Origin: Rostratula benghalensis | Lineage: Eukaryota > Chordata > Aves > Charadriiformes > Rostratulidae | Reading direction: 5' to 3' | Assembly: GCA_013399305.1 (NCBI GenBank) | Contig: VXAI01000310.1 | Location: 73,471-137,470 of the forward strand | Length of the DNA stretch: 64,000 nt | Shown: positions 13,309 through 27,240 of the stretch, in pieces | How the letters are laid out: each line of letters begins with the position of its first letter | Numbering within the stretch: position 1 is the stretch's first letter | Position numbers and translations under genes: made by a program | The notes under the pieces: generated by a model | What the model saw: the letters and a program-made list of their open reading frames with translations, nothing else | Databases searched by the model: none | What the model was told of the DNA's origin: nothing

Positions 13309-16300
13309 GAAAGAAAGATCTGTATCATTACCAGCTAGAAAAATATTTCCCCTATGCAGGACCTATAGGAACCAGTTTATAAATTTACTTACAATTTTAA
13401 TCCCTCCTCAAAAATCATCTCTACAGATCATTGGTGAGTAGACAGCGGTGGTGGGTAGTAACTGTTAACTGTCTCCTGGATATAGGATATAACAACTTAT
13501 GCCTGTATGAACTAGCAAATTTCACCGGGGTTCAGAGCAGACCTAGGTGTGAAGGACCACAGACTTAAAGCTCATTTTATAAATCATACCTGCATTGTCT
13601 ACCTCATTGTCTGTATTGTCCTATGTCTGTGCAACATGGCTATTAATTTACCTCCAGTTTCAACATAGTGCAAGCAATGAAAACACAGGGGACCTGATAT
13701 TTAGAAATATTAGTATTCCAAATACATGTATACCTGCCATGGACGGCACTGAAATCACATGTATAGTAGTAAGTATTACCCATGTTCTCAAAGAGAAAGT
13801 GTTTGGGTATCCACGTGTGTCTGCTGTTAGCCTGTGTGTAAAAATCAGGACAGGAACAGATTTCATTGCAGTGCATCACCTTAGAATATGTCCAATCTCT
13901 GATTCACTATTACTTTGCAGATCCTTTAAATAAGTAATTTTATCATTTATATTTGCATTACATAATAATTTCTTAAGCATATTATTTTACACTTATCTAA
14001 ATTAAATCTTAGACCATTTTAAATTGTTCATCTGCTTAAAAAATCTCCATAACATTCTAGAATTACAAAAGAAAACTTTCTTCCAGTGCCTTTATAAAAA
14101 GTAAGACACCTCCATATAATTCGCAAGGCTTAGACACTTTCACTTCATCTTTTAGCTTTTTTTGTGGAAGCAATGCCTTTTTTTTTTTTCCCATAACAAT
14201 ACACATCATATCCACAGTTTCTAGACTAAACACTCCCTCCTGCTTACAATGAAACTGCATTTTACAACTAGCATTCCTAATCTGATTTATTTTTCATTTC
14301 TGTGTTTCAACCGCTGCCAGGGACTGCAGCAAAAGCCTGAAGTCAATGTGAATTAACCATGCTTCCTTTGGTACATATATCCAAAAGACAGATCACCTTT
14401 TTTGGAATGATATGCCACTACTCAGGCATAGCTGCATATTAATTATTGTTGCATGAATAAATACCACACAAAACTCAAGCCTGTTCACGTTCATTTGTAT
14501 TTTAAAATGAATGTATTTGGTTGTCTTTGCACTGCCAATATTCAAAGTCATATTGACAGTAATGCTTATACAAGGCAGTTTTCACACTTCCATATTTGCA
14601 TACTTACTGCATCAGCAATAGCATTCTATATGAGACAGGAAGCTGTTTGACACAGCAAGGCAACGGAGTTCAGCCAAGCCATAGCAGAGGGATATATAGT
14701 AAGTTATATAATGGTTATTCTTATGGATAACTATGAACATGCCCCACATGTCCCCCTTTTTGTTAAAGTGATGTTTCTCCCTTCCTCTAAGACCCTAATT
14801 TACAATGGCATCTCCAAATAATTGTACTTATCCAGTTAAATTAAATATATTGACTTATATCAGTGGAAGAAGAAAAGGTAAAATAAAATGCATGTTATTC
14901 CTAATGAACTTTGTCTGAAAAATTTTCAACATTTTTCTGGTAAAACATATGCTCCACAATCAATACAACAATCTCTTTGACATCCCTGCCATTGGGAAAT
15001 TTTTCATAACAGCTGACCAGAAGATTCCCTGTGGTAACTTACCCCTTCTTTTTATTTGCACCATAAACATTTCTTTTTCCCATTTTCCATCTATAGTCCC
15101 TTAGTAGGTTAATCATCCACAACTTTTTCACCTACTATCTTAATCTGTGGCCATGTGTTCTCCTCTGAAATGCAATGAAGGCAAAGCCCCAGTGCTGTCA
15201 GACAAAGCACATTTAGTTGATACACCTCACATCCCACATCTAGGAAGATGTGTTCACCTTAAGGCCACAGTGACTTCTTAAGCTTATACACTGCAACTTT
15301 CAGGACCTCTTCTACAGCACTGCCTGGAATCATTGCTCTCCATTCCTAGCTGCAGAATCTTTCATTTTTCCCTGTTTGAAAGAGAAATCCAACAAAGGTT
15401 ACCTTTTGCTTAGTAAGTATAAAGATACTGTCTCTGGCTAAGGCAGTTTATTACTTATATATTGTATGAGATTGAGAGAGCATTAGGAAATGCTTGCCCA
15501 AGACTTAATGTTCTTCCTTGGATATTCATTTTTGGCTGTGGTAGAGAGAGGATAACAGAGTAGAATAGAACAGAATAGTGAAATCTGCTGTAATTAATTA
15601 AACCATATTCTATGAACCTGTCATTTTGAAGTTTTACAAAACATATTTTTAAATGTTTTAGAAAAGACACCTAGATATTAGGAAAATCCTGTTACATGGT
15701 GCTATTTTCCCTGGCTTTTTTATTGATTCCGATTAGTATCTAAAGGAACTCAAAAATCTAACACAAGTGGTTAGGACTGGTTTGGTTTTTTTCCCCAAAG
15801 TATTTCTGGTAAGAGGTCAGTTGTTTTCAGGTATAAGAAGCATCTGCTACAAAGTTATGCCGACTGACTAGTCTCATTTAAAAGTAACTGTTTCATAGAA
15901 AATCATAACCAATCAAAACACACATCTCATCTTGAACTTTGTCACAAATTGTATGGCTAGGGCTGATAAACATCTTCTGTTTTCTCCAAGCTACTCCAAG
16001 GTTTTTTTAGAGGAACCTTTGAACGAAAAATAGACACCCTTAGTCTCCCACCATCTCTCTCAATTGCCTTGAACGCCCAAGGTCACACGTTCTAACAGTA
16101 TTAAGACACATATGTATTTGGATATGGAATTGCTGCCCTTTTGGCTATTTCTGTAGCCTAATCCCGCACACATTCAGCCTGCCCTGCCCTTCATTCAGGG
16201 ATGGCCTAAAATTTCCTTGTCATTACGTCATGCCAGGCCATAGCAGTAATATACAGGCCAAGTAACTTTTTTGTTGTACTGCCCATGACATAGTGTTATT

Positions 16301-16315
16301 GAGAACAGTGATTTG

Positions 16316-16445
16316 CAAGAACACAAAAAGCAGGAGGGAGCTGGCTGGGATATGGAGACCTGGAGAAGGAAAGGGAAGAGAGGTGAGATGGGGAAGGGCA
16401 GTAGGGAGAGAAGTCTGCAGCCAGAGAAGGACTGGGAACTGATGG
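16316..16445 (+). repeat. Purine-rich stretch, about 130 bases
   Basis: Strong A/G bias (GGAGAAGGAAAGGGAAGAGAGG and similar) with few pyrimidines. The minus-strand open frame of serine and proline codons across it (16296-16511) is a composition artefact. Confidence 0.65.
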
Positions 16446-17170
16446 GGCTGAGACTGAATTAAGAATCAAAACACTCATTAAAAGTAATTGGTCTAAAAAT
16501 AACTCCCACACTTGGCAAGGGGGGGCTATGTGTCCTTTCTAGAATTTGCATATCTTCAGTTAAAAAAGTATGAAATGGATGAATATTAAATATTTCTGTA
16601 ATAATGGTTATTGGTCATGAAGTGTTAGAAAATGTTTACAGTAGAAAAAGCAACAGTTCCCAAGCATCCAACAAGAAAGATCACAAATTTCCCCTTTGAA
16701 GAGAAGTCCCAAAGACTGAGACTAGCTGTTTTAAGAAATAAATAAGTATTGAAATTAGGTACAAAATGCAAAACTGATTATTTTTCCTGTTAAATATAAT
16801 GAAACTGTGAAAATCATTGCCAGAGGATAATACTGAGTCTAAAGGCTTAGCAAACACACAAACAAAAATGGAATTATGCTATTTCTACCAATAAAAATTA
16901 TGTAGGAGCATTCCCATTATTTTAAGACAAAGTTTGGAAGTGACAGTAAATATTAGATTTAAACCTGAACATCTTTAGTTTAAAATTTGTAACTTCAAGA
17001 AAACAGCCTAGCATGAGTTGCGTAAGGCAGGATATTCTGTTACTGGCTATTTCAAACTTTTTTTAAGCCCTCAATGATTTTGCAGTAGTACTCCTGGAGT
17101 TCAGATACGGCCTTTGAGGACAAATTTAGATTGGACAAGATTGGTGGAGTTTCTCTGGTCTAATACCAGC

Positions 17171-17476
17171 TCAAAGCAGGGCCAGAATCAAAGCTGCATT
17201 TGATTGAAATCCTCCTTCATCCTGCAGGGAATGGACAACACCTTCCTTGGTAAAACAAGGATACCCACACACCTGGAGGTGCCCAAAGCTATCAAACCTT
17301 TTCACATAGATATCATTAGCAAAGGTTGACTTGGTGAACTGCAACGAAGGGAATCTGAGGTCAAAATGCCTGAGCATTACACCAATTAGGTTAAGACAGT
17401 ATTTTCCAGGTTTAAAGGTCTTCAATTCAGTTTCTGTGACACCATCAGGAAAACTGTGTTTACAAATCTGTCTGTG
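17171..17476 (-). pseudogene. Unrecognised intronic open frame, possible exon or gene relic
   Basis: A minus-strand frame open for about 100 codons from a TGA at 17477-17479 to 17171, with no ATG near its start. The translation has balanced composition (FPDGVTETELKTFKPGKYCL, then NLIGVMLRHFDLRFPSLQF and KRFDSFGHLQ). A splice acceptor-like AAACACAG precedes FPDG and a donor-like CCAG/GTGTGT follows GHLQ. No family is recognised. It could be a relic of a retrocopy, a cryptic exon or chance. Confidence 0.2.
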
Positions 17477-20400
17477 TCACAGACTGTTTTTTACAACCAA
17501 TGCATATCCTGATAGTAGACTAATACCAAAACCACAAAGAAATATGCTCCCCAGTTCTAAGTCTGCATATGGTTACCACATGAGCATTTATAAGTAATTG
17601 TCCCAGTAAATCATTTTTCTGCAGAGAAGGCTCAGGGAAATCCTTATTTAAAAAAAAAAAAAAAATTAAAAAAAACCCCCAAACCAGGCCTTACTTTTCT
17701 GGAAAGAAAGGAGGGAAACACAGAAAACTTAAATGTTTAACCTTTCCTGCTATAGCTAGATTTTTATGCCCAAAAATTTAATTTTGCTAACAATACCCAA
17801 ATGCTGTCAAAACTTGGTAGCAAAGTCAGTTTGAAAATTAAGACACTGTAAACCAATTCACATGTAGCGAGTTAATTTTGGCAGTTATCACGCTCTGAAA
17901 ACAGAAGTTTACAATGGAAATGCTGACATTGTACCAATGAGAAAGGCATCACTATAAAAGGTTGTTCAAAATCATTATTTTCAGTAGAGTGAAACAGGGC
18001 AATTTCTGAGCTGGAATGCAAAAAGCTTTTACGTGCCACTTTTCTAATGCCTTGCAAAAAAAGATAAAAATTAATACTTCATATGATGTAATGGGCATCT
18101 CTAAACACAAAATACAAACCCAAAACTCCAAGTATCAATAGTAATATACAAACCATGAAAAACTCACCTACAGAAAAAAAAAACTCTGCTAAGCTGTTTA
18201 ACACCTCCTCTTCAACACAAGATCTGTTCTCAAAAACAGTGCCAACTGACCAGAGTAGAAGTGCTATGGTGGGTTAGAACAACGAGTGACAAGTCATGCA
18301 GCTTCCTTAGTAGCCGTATTAACAGCTAGCTTACTGTGAAATAAGGCATTGAAGTGCATTTGCCTGTTCTCTTGCTTGTTCTTCCTTCCCTTTCCTGTCC
18401 CAAATCCTTTTGTCCTCTAAACAATAAAAGTACTTACGTTTAGGTATTATAGCTACTAGGTGACCACATCCTTGCACAATATACAGTTCGTTGCACTCTC
18501 TATAATGCCAGTCATTATTCTTCCTGACTTCACTAGCTTTCTTTAGATGAAGCATTTAAGATTAATGAGGCGTTTGTTCTCAATCAAGGCACTTTGTATG
18601 AATACAGTTACACTTTTGGAAGCCATGCAGATGACTTATTTAATATTATTGGATTTTTTAATTGTTTTGGGGGATTGATTTATGGCTATTTTTTGACAAA
18701 TCCAGTATCACTCTTCTTTTTGTCAATAACTGTTATCAAACAGGAACTACGGCCTAGCAGAATACAAAGATATGCTACATTATCGTGGACCCTGGAAGGT
18801 GAAAATTTACCATAAAATATTATAAAGCATACTGCTTCAGCTACTTGGAGACATTCCAACTACTAGAAAATAGTATGCTTCTGGATCTCAAAAGCAGTTT
18901 CTCCTGATAATATGAAATAGAATCTCCATCAGAGAAAAGTTTGGCTCTGTAAATCCGAGTCCACTTAGACACATTCCCATATTTTAATGGTGTTCATAGC
19001 TAGGATTGTCACATAATTTAGTTTCATTCAGCTATTAATGCCATCCTCATTTCTATAGTGTTTTCATACTTTGGTGCTTTGCAAAATCATGCTGACACAC
19101 AAAAACCTACCAGAGGCCAAATTTTCTATCGAGTTATCATAATGTCCGGGAGTTTAAGAAAGTATCATTTAGCAGAACTAAAACCAATACTTATGTACTG
19201 GGAAGAATAAGAAAGAACCTTCCATCCGAAGAAATTAATTCTGAACTTTGAACCAACGTTTGTACCATTGTTTCATAACTTCCGATTTAGTCTCCACTGT
19301 GTGAAACTTTTATTTCATCTTGTTTTCCTATCAACCTTCCCTTCGTGACCTAAAGCCTTACCCAGAAGGGAATTCCTCACACAGGCCTTTCTCAGCCAAA
19401 TCTCCTCCTTCTAGGAATCAATGTGAAGAAGGTAGCAAACAATTTCATACATTCAGGAAGCTGGAGTTTTAGGGAATAATTAGATCTTTTCATTTTGTAT
19501 ACTTTTCTGGTGCAAGAATTGAGTTTTTAAAGCCATGTGGATATGTAATTCCCACAGTGAGTAAAATCACTGTTTCACATCTTCTGCAACAGCTGCAGTT
19601 TTTAGGAATGCTTATCCTTAACAAGAATTTAGATTAATACGATTTTTTTCATTTGAAGTCTGAACTGTGTTAGCTGGAATTTAAAATACATTCACTGTAT
19701 ATTCCCTACAGTAAAAAAAATGTGCAAATGAGTAATTTTCTTTAATTACTTCTCCCACTCCAAAGAAATTTATGGTACCATAACACAATTTAAAATACAA
19801 TTAAAATCTTACATGTATAACAACAGATAGAGAAAAAAATTAAACAAAAAAGAGCTAAAAAAGAAACATATGCATATATTTCAAATTTAGCATAAACTTT
19901 GAGCTGCAGGTTGACACAACTAACATAAGTTGCAGATTTTTTAAAAGAGCAAGTAGTAGTCTATGCAGCAATATAATCAATTGTCCTTTTTTTATAGATG
20001 TACAGAAGATCGGTTAAAAGAGAAACACATTTATCTTAAGTATAATACTAAGTCTTGGTAAAAGTTTTGCACTATTTTGAAGTGAAAGCTGTTAGGATAA
20101 TCTAAGGTTATTGTCCAAACTCTGAAGAAACAGAAACATGATAGTAAAATTACAAAAAGGACGAAAACAAGTACCAGCAATTCTTAATCATGCTGATGTC
20201 AGCAATGAGGTTCCATACAAGCAAAAATACACTAATAAATTTAAGGTGTATATCAATCTGATATTTTTTCTCCAAAGAAAACTACAGTCACATTGCTTTA
20301 CAATGAATAATACTATTCAAAAAGGCCAAAGTGAACCACAGAAAAAAGAAACCTCAGTGTCTATTTCATCCTTCTGCCTCAAGGTACCATCAAGTCTTCT

Positions 20401-23400
20401 TTAACTATTCCTGACAACACGTTTTAAAAATCATGAAGGGGTAGACTCTACAAAATCTCTATATAAGCTATTCCAGTAGTTGATTATTTTTAGCAATATA
20501 AATTTGAATAATTTCCTGGTATTAACATAAATTTCTGCTGATGAAGTTCTAAGCTCCTACAAGTCATCTTGTCCCCAAAATGAGAGAATGGCAATTGATT
20601 GTGTTAAACTGTGCCATACACATATAATTTTGCAGGATAGGGTGCAACTTACTTCCTTTCTGTCTTCTATTGGCTATACTAAGAAAGTTAATTCTTTTCA
20701 ATCCTCCTTTAGGGAATGACTGAGGTCTGTTGGGAAGGATTAAAAGAATTTTTGGGTTGTTTTTTTGCAATTCCAATCACACCACTTGTTTACTTCAATC
20801 CCATGTTTTTTGAACCACACACCTTCATTGTTAGGCACAGTTCTTTAGTTCTCATCAAAGCTGAAAAGAACAGAAAGATTATTCCATGTGTTTCTCAGGC
20901 TTTACTTCCAATACGAAGCTTCAACATCTGGATGTGATGGTTCAGGTTATGTAGAACTCATGACTTACGTTCAGTTTGCGACCACCGTAGTCAGAGTAAT
21001 AGCTTAGGTAGGCACTCCAATCTCAGGTATGTATAACTGGTAACTCCTCTCTAAGTATTTTACCTATCTCTGTTGGATTTTGTATGACTCATTTCATACC
21101 ATTTCTTCAATAGTAATATTATTATTGTCCTACAAAATAGTAGGATCCAATCCAAATCAGTAATTGGATCCAATCCAAAACTAATCCTAGCCCAAATTAG
21201 TAAACCTCAGCCTACTCAATGCCTATGGTCCTTGGAACTTAGACAAAATGCATCAGGAATGCTTCTTATTAATCCCTTCACTTCAATAGAATACTGAAAT
21301 AACTGCAGAAAACAGTATTTTGAATAACACCTGAAGAACATTTGACAGTTGTGAAAAAGCTTTTCATATATCCTGTAAGCTTAACACCTTGGTAGCTTCC
21401 CGTGAAATATATTCCTCCATATCTTGTCCTTAAACAACAGATATGGTTTGAGGAACCCACAACAATTTATTGTTCTTTGCACATTTATACTATAATCTGG
21501 TGATGCCTTCCCACTCAGAAAGGGGAATCGGAAAACAACAAGGAAACCTGAGGGTTGAAATATAAACAAATTAAAGTAAGACAAAATAACAATATTAGTA
21601 ACACTAAAAACCAGCAATGATCCTGAGGCCAATATAAAATGTACAAGGATTATACTTGGGCGATTCCATCAGTAGGAAGCTATGCACTCTCAGCGCTGAA
21701 TAGCGAATGTTGGACACTGTGAGCACTGTGGCTTTGGGAGAAAGGGTAGGCCCCAGGGGTCAGCACTGAGGCAAGAAGTTCTCAGGACTGTCACCATCTC
21801 AAGAGAGAGAGCTAGCCAGCAAACTTTCTTATTTATATTGAAAGTGACCATAACAATATGAAACAATTCTTCTGGACAACTTGGGTCAACTGCCCGGGTC
21901 TCACTCCTCATCCATGCATCTGACTATCTCAAAAATACTGAGACCTTAAAATCTGCATACCATATCTAACTGTAAAGTAAGTATTTTCAGAAATTCTGAC
22001 GCTTGAGTCTTCTTAAAAATGCAGTTATCCCTAGCTTTAGAAAAGAACTTATTGAGAAGCAAAAGAGAATTTAATCCTATGTTGCTCAAACCAGGACAAC
22101 AGCTTAAAAGCAAACCAGTTTAGATTTCCACCCGTGTTCCATAAGGACATGAAAAGTAACAAGCAAATGATGCACTGAACTTTATCACTCTCTCCGTCAT
22201 TTTAAGAGTCTCATGAGAATGATGGCTGGTGGCCTGAGTTACTGAGGGCTGAAAGCAATACATATTCCTGTATGTTTAGCAACTATTGATTTACATCCTA
22301 TCTCTTCTGTCTCTTGAGTATTGGAATTTAAAACACTATCAAAAGCCTGTGAAAGCTAGGATGCATGAAATGTTTTACTTAGTTGTTATTCCCATGAGCT
22401 GCCACAGCAAAAATCAGTTGTTTTGCTCTTAAATACATATTTCTCTGTACTGTTTCTCTCTAGGTGTTTAGAAATTGACACAGTCATCATTTGTTTAATA
22501 TTACTCTTGAAATCCAAGATAAGTTCATTGCCACACAATTCCATGGGTCATCCTGTCCCTGCCTTTTTAAAAAGCACCATTATATTTTCCAGGTTGCTGG
22601 CACCTCACCTAAGCTCTTCAAACTCTAAGGGATAATCCCTAATAGTTCTGAGATTGCTTCACCATCTCCAGAGTTTTGAAAGACCATATAATTAAAAAAG
22701 ATGAATTTATTTGGGTATCATTCACATATGAGTAAATAACAGTGTTACTCACATCTCTGAAACTGTTGCATTTTTGCCATTTAATTTGGGTAGCAGATGC
22801 CCTCTATCTGTTACTTCTACATCTTTCAGCTAATAATGAATAGTTCACATTGACATGTGAACATGAAGTAACAAAGAATACCAGATAACAGACTATGGAG
22901 GATAAGTTTTAAGTAAATTTAATACTGGTGAGGTCTATACAGTCTTCAACATTATTAAAACTTCCCAACTGGATGACAACTGAAGACATTAAGAATGTTA
23001 ATTTTATTTTTAAAAAAATACACGAATGAAGAGCTCTCCTGAGGCATAAATTCATTTCACTCAAGTCACCAAATCAGAGATACAGAAAGATGAAGCTGTC
23101 AGCACTAACAATTTAGCTGTACATACAAAATCACAATTCAGTTAAATACATAACAGCCAAAGCTTAAATTGAATAAATTGTCCAAGTGGACACAACACAT
23201 ACTGTCTAGCCTTTGCACAGTGAAAATGGTGCTCCATTTTACTCCTATCAGCTTGTCATCTAAAACATAAAATTCCAGAAATTCACTGAGTCTTTTCTCC
23301 AGTTCCTAGAGTGTGATTTGCAAAAATCCAATTCTAAAACCTCCTCAGATAAAATTCCCATTCAACTATTTTCTTTATGTTTTTAACATCTCTTCCACAG

Positions 23401-24162
23401 CCTCAAGTCATCTCCTTAAATAACTTGGCCAAAAAAGCACTTTCCCTAAAAATCAGGTCCTCCATATTTTCAGAAACTTATAAGCATTATAAAAGAATAA
23501 AACTGAATTTATTCAGTAAAATGTCCATAATTCTTCTCAAATTAATGCTGTCCTTGGGTGCAAACTTTCGCTCTAAAAGTTTCTCCAAGAAAAAACCCAG
23601 TCAAGCTTTAATCTTCTCCCCAACACTTCATTTTTCTATCATATTACCCAGTTCCCTCTTTAATGCCCCATAATGAACCTAAATGAGTCAAGCCAATCTC
23701 ACTATTTTTGTTCTTATCTTTCACCAACTGTTGCACTAAATGTCCTCTTTACTTCAAGAACATTTGTACAATGAACAATTTTAGCATCCTTTCTACAACA
23801 CGGCATCAACAAATTATAAGACTGAATTTAGCTTTACTATTTTTCAGTTATTTTTGATTTTAAGAAGTGCCCTGATGTCACACATGGCATTTCATGAGTA
23901 AGGATTTTCTCCTTAGAATTCCCATATTTGCACGTGGTAGCTGTACCTCTCTAGAAAAGAAATTAACAAAATGTTTGATAGAGAAACAAGGCTTTCTAAC
24001 CCTGTTTAAATGATAAATATATTCTGACTTAATGGCAACGTGTCACTTGCTAGAACAGACTTCTGCTTTTCCCCTTGACTTTTACTGGACTAGAACAGTC
24101 ACAAAAGTAGTTCAGGGCATCCTGAAACTCATGACAAGGAAGCTACAACAAGGTCCTCTGGC

Positions 24163-24490
24163 AACCCACGAATGAGAGAGGGCAAGAATGAAATGCACAG
24201 GCGGTGGAAGCAGGGCAAGGTATCCTGGGAAAAATGTAGGGATCCTGCCCGGTTGTGTAATGATGGGGTCAGGAAGGCCAAGGCACAGCCGGAGCTGAAC
24301 TTGGCAAGGGATGCAAAGAGTATTAAGAACGGCTTCTACAGGTACGTCAGCCGGAAAATGAAGACCAGTGAAAGCATACGCTCCCCCGGCAGACCAGTAA
24401 CAAAGGACATGGAGAAGGCTAAGGTATTCAACAACTTTTTTGTCTCAATCTTCACAACCTTAGCTGACTCCCAAGATGAGATCCAGAGGG
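24163..24490 (+). mobile_element. CR1 LINE fragment, linker region (first of two elements)
   Basis: The open frame from 24172 reads RRWKQGKVSWEK, KAKAQPELNLARDAKS, FYRYVSRKMK and then DMEKAKVFNNFFVSIFT. This is the CR1 ORF2 linker between endonuclease and reverse transcriptase. The reverse transcriptase does not follow. Instead the sequence passes into the start of another CR1 endonuclease, so this is a separate or interrupted copy. Both borders are estimates. Confidence 0.85.
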
Positions 24491-24499
24491 CCCACCACT

Positions 24500-27240
24500 T
24501 CAACGGTATGAATGGCTGTGGTGGATCCTCTTGTTCCACTTCCGGGAAACCTGCCTGCTCTACTATCTCTCTGAAATGCCTGTACACCAAGGCACACAGC
24601 ATGGGAAACAAACAGGAAGAACGAGAGATCTGTGTGCAGTAGCAGGGCCACAAACTCATTGCAATCACAGAGACATGGTGGGATAGCTCGCATGGCTGGA
24701 AAGCTCTCCTGGATGGGTATGTACTTTCTAGGAAAGACAGGTCAGTGGGATGAGGTGGTGCAGTTGCTCTCCACATGACAGAGCAACTGGAATGTATCGA
24801 ACTTAGGATCAGGCTAGTATGGGTGACACTGTTACGAGTGTTCTTAGACCACTAGATCAGGAAGAGGAAGTCAATAAGGCCTTCTACAGACATCTGGAAA
24901 TAGCATCACAGTCTCTGGCCCTGGTTCTCACAGGGAATTCCAACCACCCTGACATTTGGTGGAAAGAAAATGCAGCCAGGCATGCACAGTCCCAGCAGTT
25001 TCTGCAGAGCATTGATGATATAACTTCTTGACACAAGTGGTGGAGGACTCCATGAGGAGAGGTGCACTGCTGGACCTTGTGCTGACAAACACAGACCAGT
25101 TGGGAATCTAAAGGCTGGGGATAGTCTTGGCTGCAGTGACCATGAGAAAGGAAGAACTGAGGATCCTGTGTGGAGTAAGCAAGGCAAAAGGTGAAACTAC
25201 AGCCCTGGAGTTCAGGGGCAATAACTCTGGTCTCTTTCAAAGACCTACTTGGAGAAATCCAATGGGCTATGTCTCTAGAAGGAAGAGGGGTGTAAGAGAG
25301 CTGGTTAATTTTCAAGCACCTCTTCCTCCAAGGTCAAGATCAATGCATCCCTGGGAGCAAGAAATTTGGCAAAGGAGGCAGGAAGCCTGCATGGGTGAGC
25401 AAGGAGCTTCTGGAAAAACTCAGAGGGAAGAAAAAAAGTTTACAGATTGTAGAAAAATGGACTGGTCACTTGGGAAAAGTATAGGAATGTTGTTAGAGTC
25501 AGCAGGGATGCAACGAGGAAGGTTAAGGCAAAACCTGGCAAGGGATGTCAAGTACAATAAGAAGGGCTTCATCAAGTGCATGTGTAGAAAAGAAAGACTA
25601 GAGAAAATGTGGGCCCACTGCTGAATGAGGCAGGTGCCCTGGTGATGAAGGATACAGAGAAAGTGGAGTTACAGAATGCCTTCTTTGCCTCAGTCTTTTC
25701 TGCTAAGGCCAGCCCTTTAGGAACCCCAGGTTCTGGAGGTAGGACAGAAAGTCTAGAGCAAGGAAGACTCTCTCTTTATTGAGAAGGATAATGTTAGAGG
25801 ATCACTTAGGCAAACCTGACACTCAGAAATCCATGGGCTCTGATGGGATGCACCCACGAGTGCTGAGGGTTCCAGGCAGATGTTACTGTGAAGCTGCTCT
25901 CCACCATCTTTGAAAGATCATGGAGAACAGAAGAAGTGTCTAAGGAATGGAAGAAAGCCAGTGTCACTCCAGTCTTAAAAAAGGGCAAGGAAGACCCACG
26001 AAACTACATGCTGGTCAGCCTCACCTCCACCCCTGGAAAAGTGATGAAATGGCTCATCCTGGATATCATCTCTAAGAACGTAGAGGAAAAGAATGATATG
26101 GGGAGTGATCAGCATGGATTCTGCAAGAGAAAATCATGCTTCACCAATCTCGTAGCCTTCTGCGATAGAATGTCTGGCTGATGTTGGTGTTGTCTACCTT
26201 GACTTCAGCAAGATGTTTGACACTGTCTCCCGTAACATCCTCATAGGTAATCTTAGGAAGTCTGGGTTAGATGAGTGGACAGTGAGGTGTATTGAGAACT
26301 GCCTGAATAGCAGAGCTCAGAGAGTTGTGATCAGCAGTGCAGGGTCCAGTTGGAGGCCTGTAACTAGCAGGGTTCCCCAGGGGTCAGTACTTGGTCTAGT
26401 CTTGTTCAAAAGAGTCATCAATGACCTGAATGAGTGGACAGAGAGCATTCTCAGCAAGTTTGCTGATGGCACAAACTGGGAGGAGTTGCTGACACACCAG
26501 AAGAGGGCTGGGTGGACAGGAACCTGATGAAGTTCAACAAGGCCAAGTGTAGGGTCATGCATCTAGGGAGGAATAATCCCATACAGCAGTACAGGTTAGG
26601 GGCAGACCTGCTGGAAAGCAGCTCTGCAGAGAGAGAGAGGTGCTGGAGTCCTGGTGGACAAGTTGATCATGAAACAGCAACGTGCCCTTACAGCCAAGAC
26701 AGACAGTGGTCTCCTGGGCTGCATTTTAAAATGAGCATGGCCAGCAGGTAAAGGGAGGTAATCCTCCCCCTCTACTCTGCCCTGGGGAGGCTACATGTAG
26801 AGTACTGTGTCCAGTTCCGTGCCCCCTAGTTCAAGAAGGACAGGAAACTACTGGAAAGAGTCCAGTGGCATAGTAGCAGAGGCTACAAAGATGATCAAGG
26901 GAATGGAGGACCTCTCCTACAAGGAAAGGCTGAGAGACCTGGGTCTGTTTAGCCTGAAAAAGGGAAGACTGGGAAGGGACCTCATCAATGTTTATAAATA
27001 TCTCAAAGCCAGGTGTCAAGAAGACAGGGCCAGACTCTTCCCAGTGGTGTCTGGTGACAGGACAAGGACAACACAGGAAATTCCATCTCAACTTAAGTAA
27101 AAACCTCTCTACTTTGAGGGTGCCAGAGCACTGGAACAGGCTGTCCAGAGAGGTTGTGGAGTCTCCTTCTCAGGAGATATTCAAAACCCACCTAGATGTG
27201 TTCCAGTCCAACCTGCTGCAGGTGAACCTAGTTTTCCCCA
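24500..27240 (+). mobile_element. CR1 LINE, ORF2 endonuclease through reverse transcriptase, 3' end missing
   Basis: The order along the plus strand is that of a CR1 ORF2. KCLYTKAHSMGNKQEE (endonuclease start, near 24570) is followed by SLALVLTGNSNHPDIWW (about 24910), linker NLARDVKYNKKGF (about 25540), and the reverse transcriptase entry WKKASVTPVLKKGKEDPRNY (about 25950). DQHGFCKRKSC and FDTVSRNIL come next, then RVPQGSVLG and FADGTNW. In the last, the catalytic YADD/FADD motif is altered to FADG. The C-terminal part runs to about 27200. Frameshifts and stops are frequent. The usual 3' hairpin (GGTTGGACTAGATGATC-like) and terminal octamers are absent, so it is 3'-truncated. Confidence 0.9.

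Noticed and set aside
16296..16511. Serine/proline-rich 71-codon minus-strand frame
   Set aside because: Created by the purine tract on the opposite strand rather than by coding sequence.
21143..21180. Repeated GGATCCAATCCAAA, 23 bases apart
   Set aside because: Only two short copies; a trivial local duplication with no further structure.
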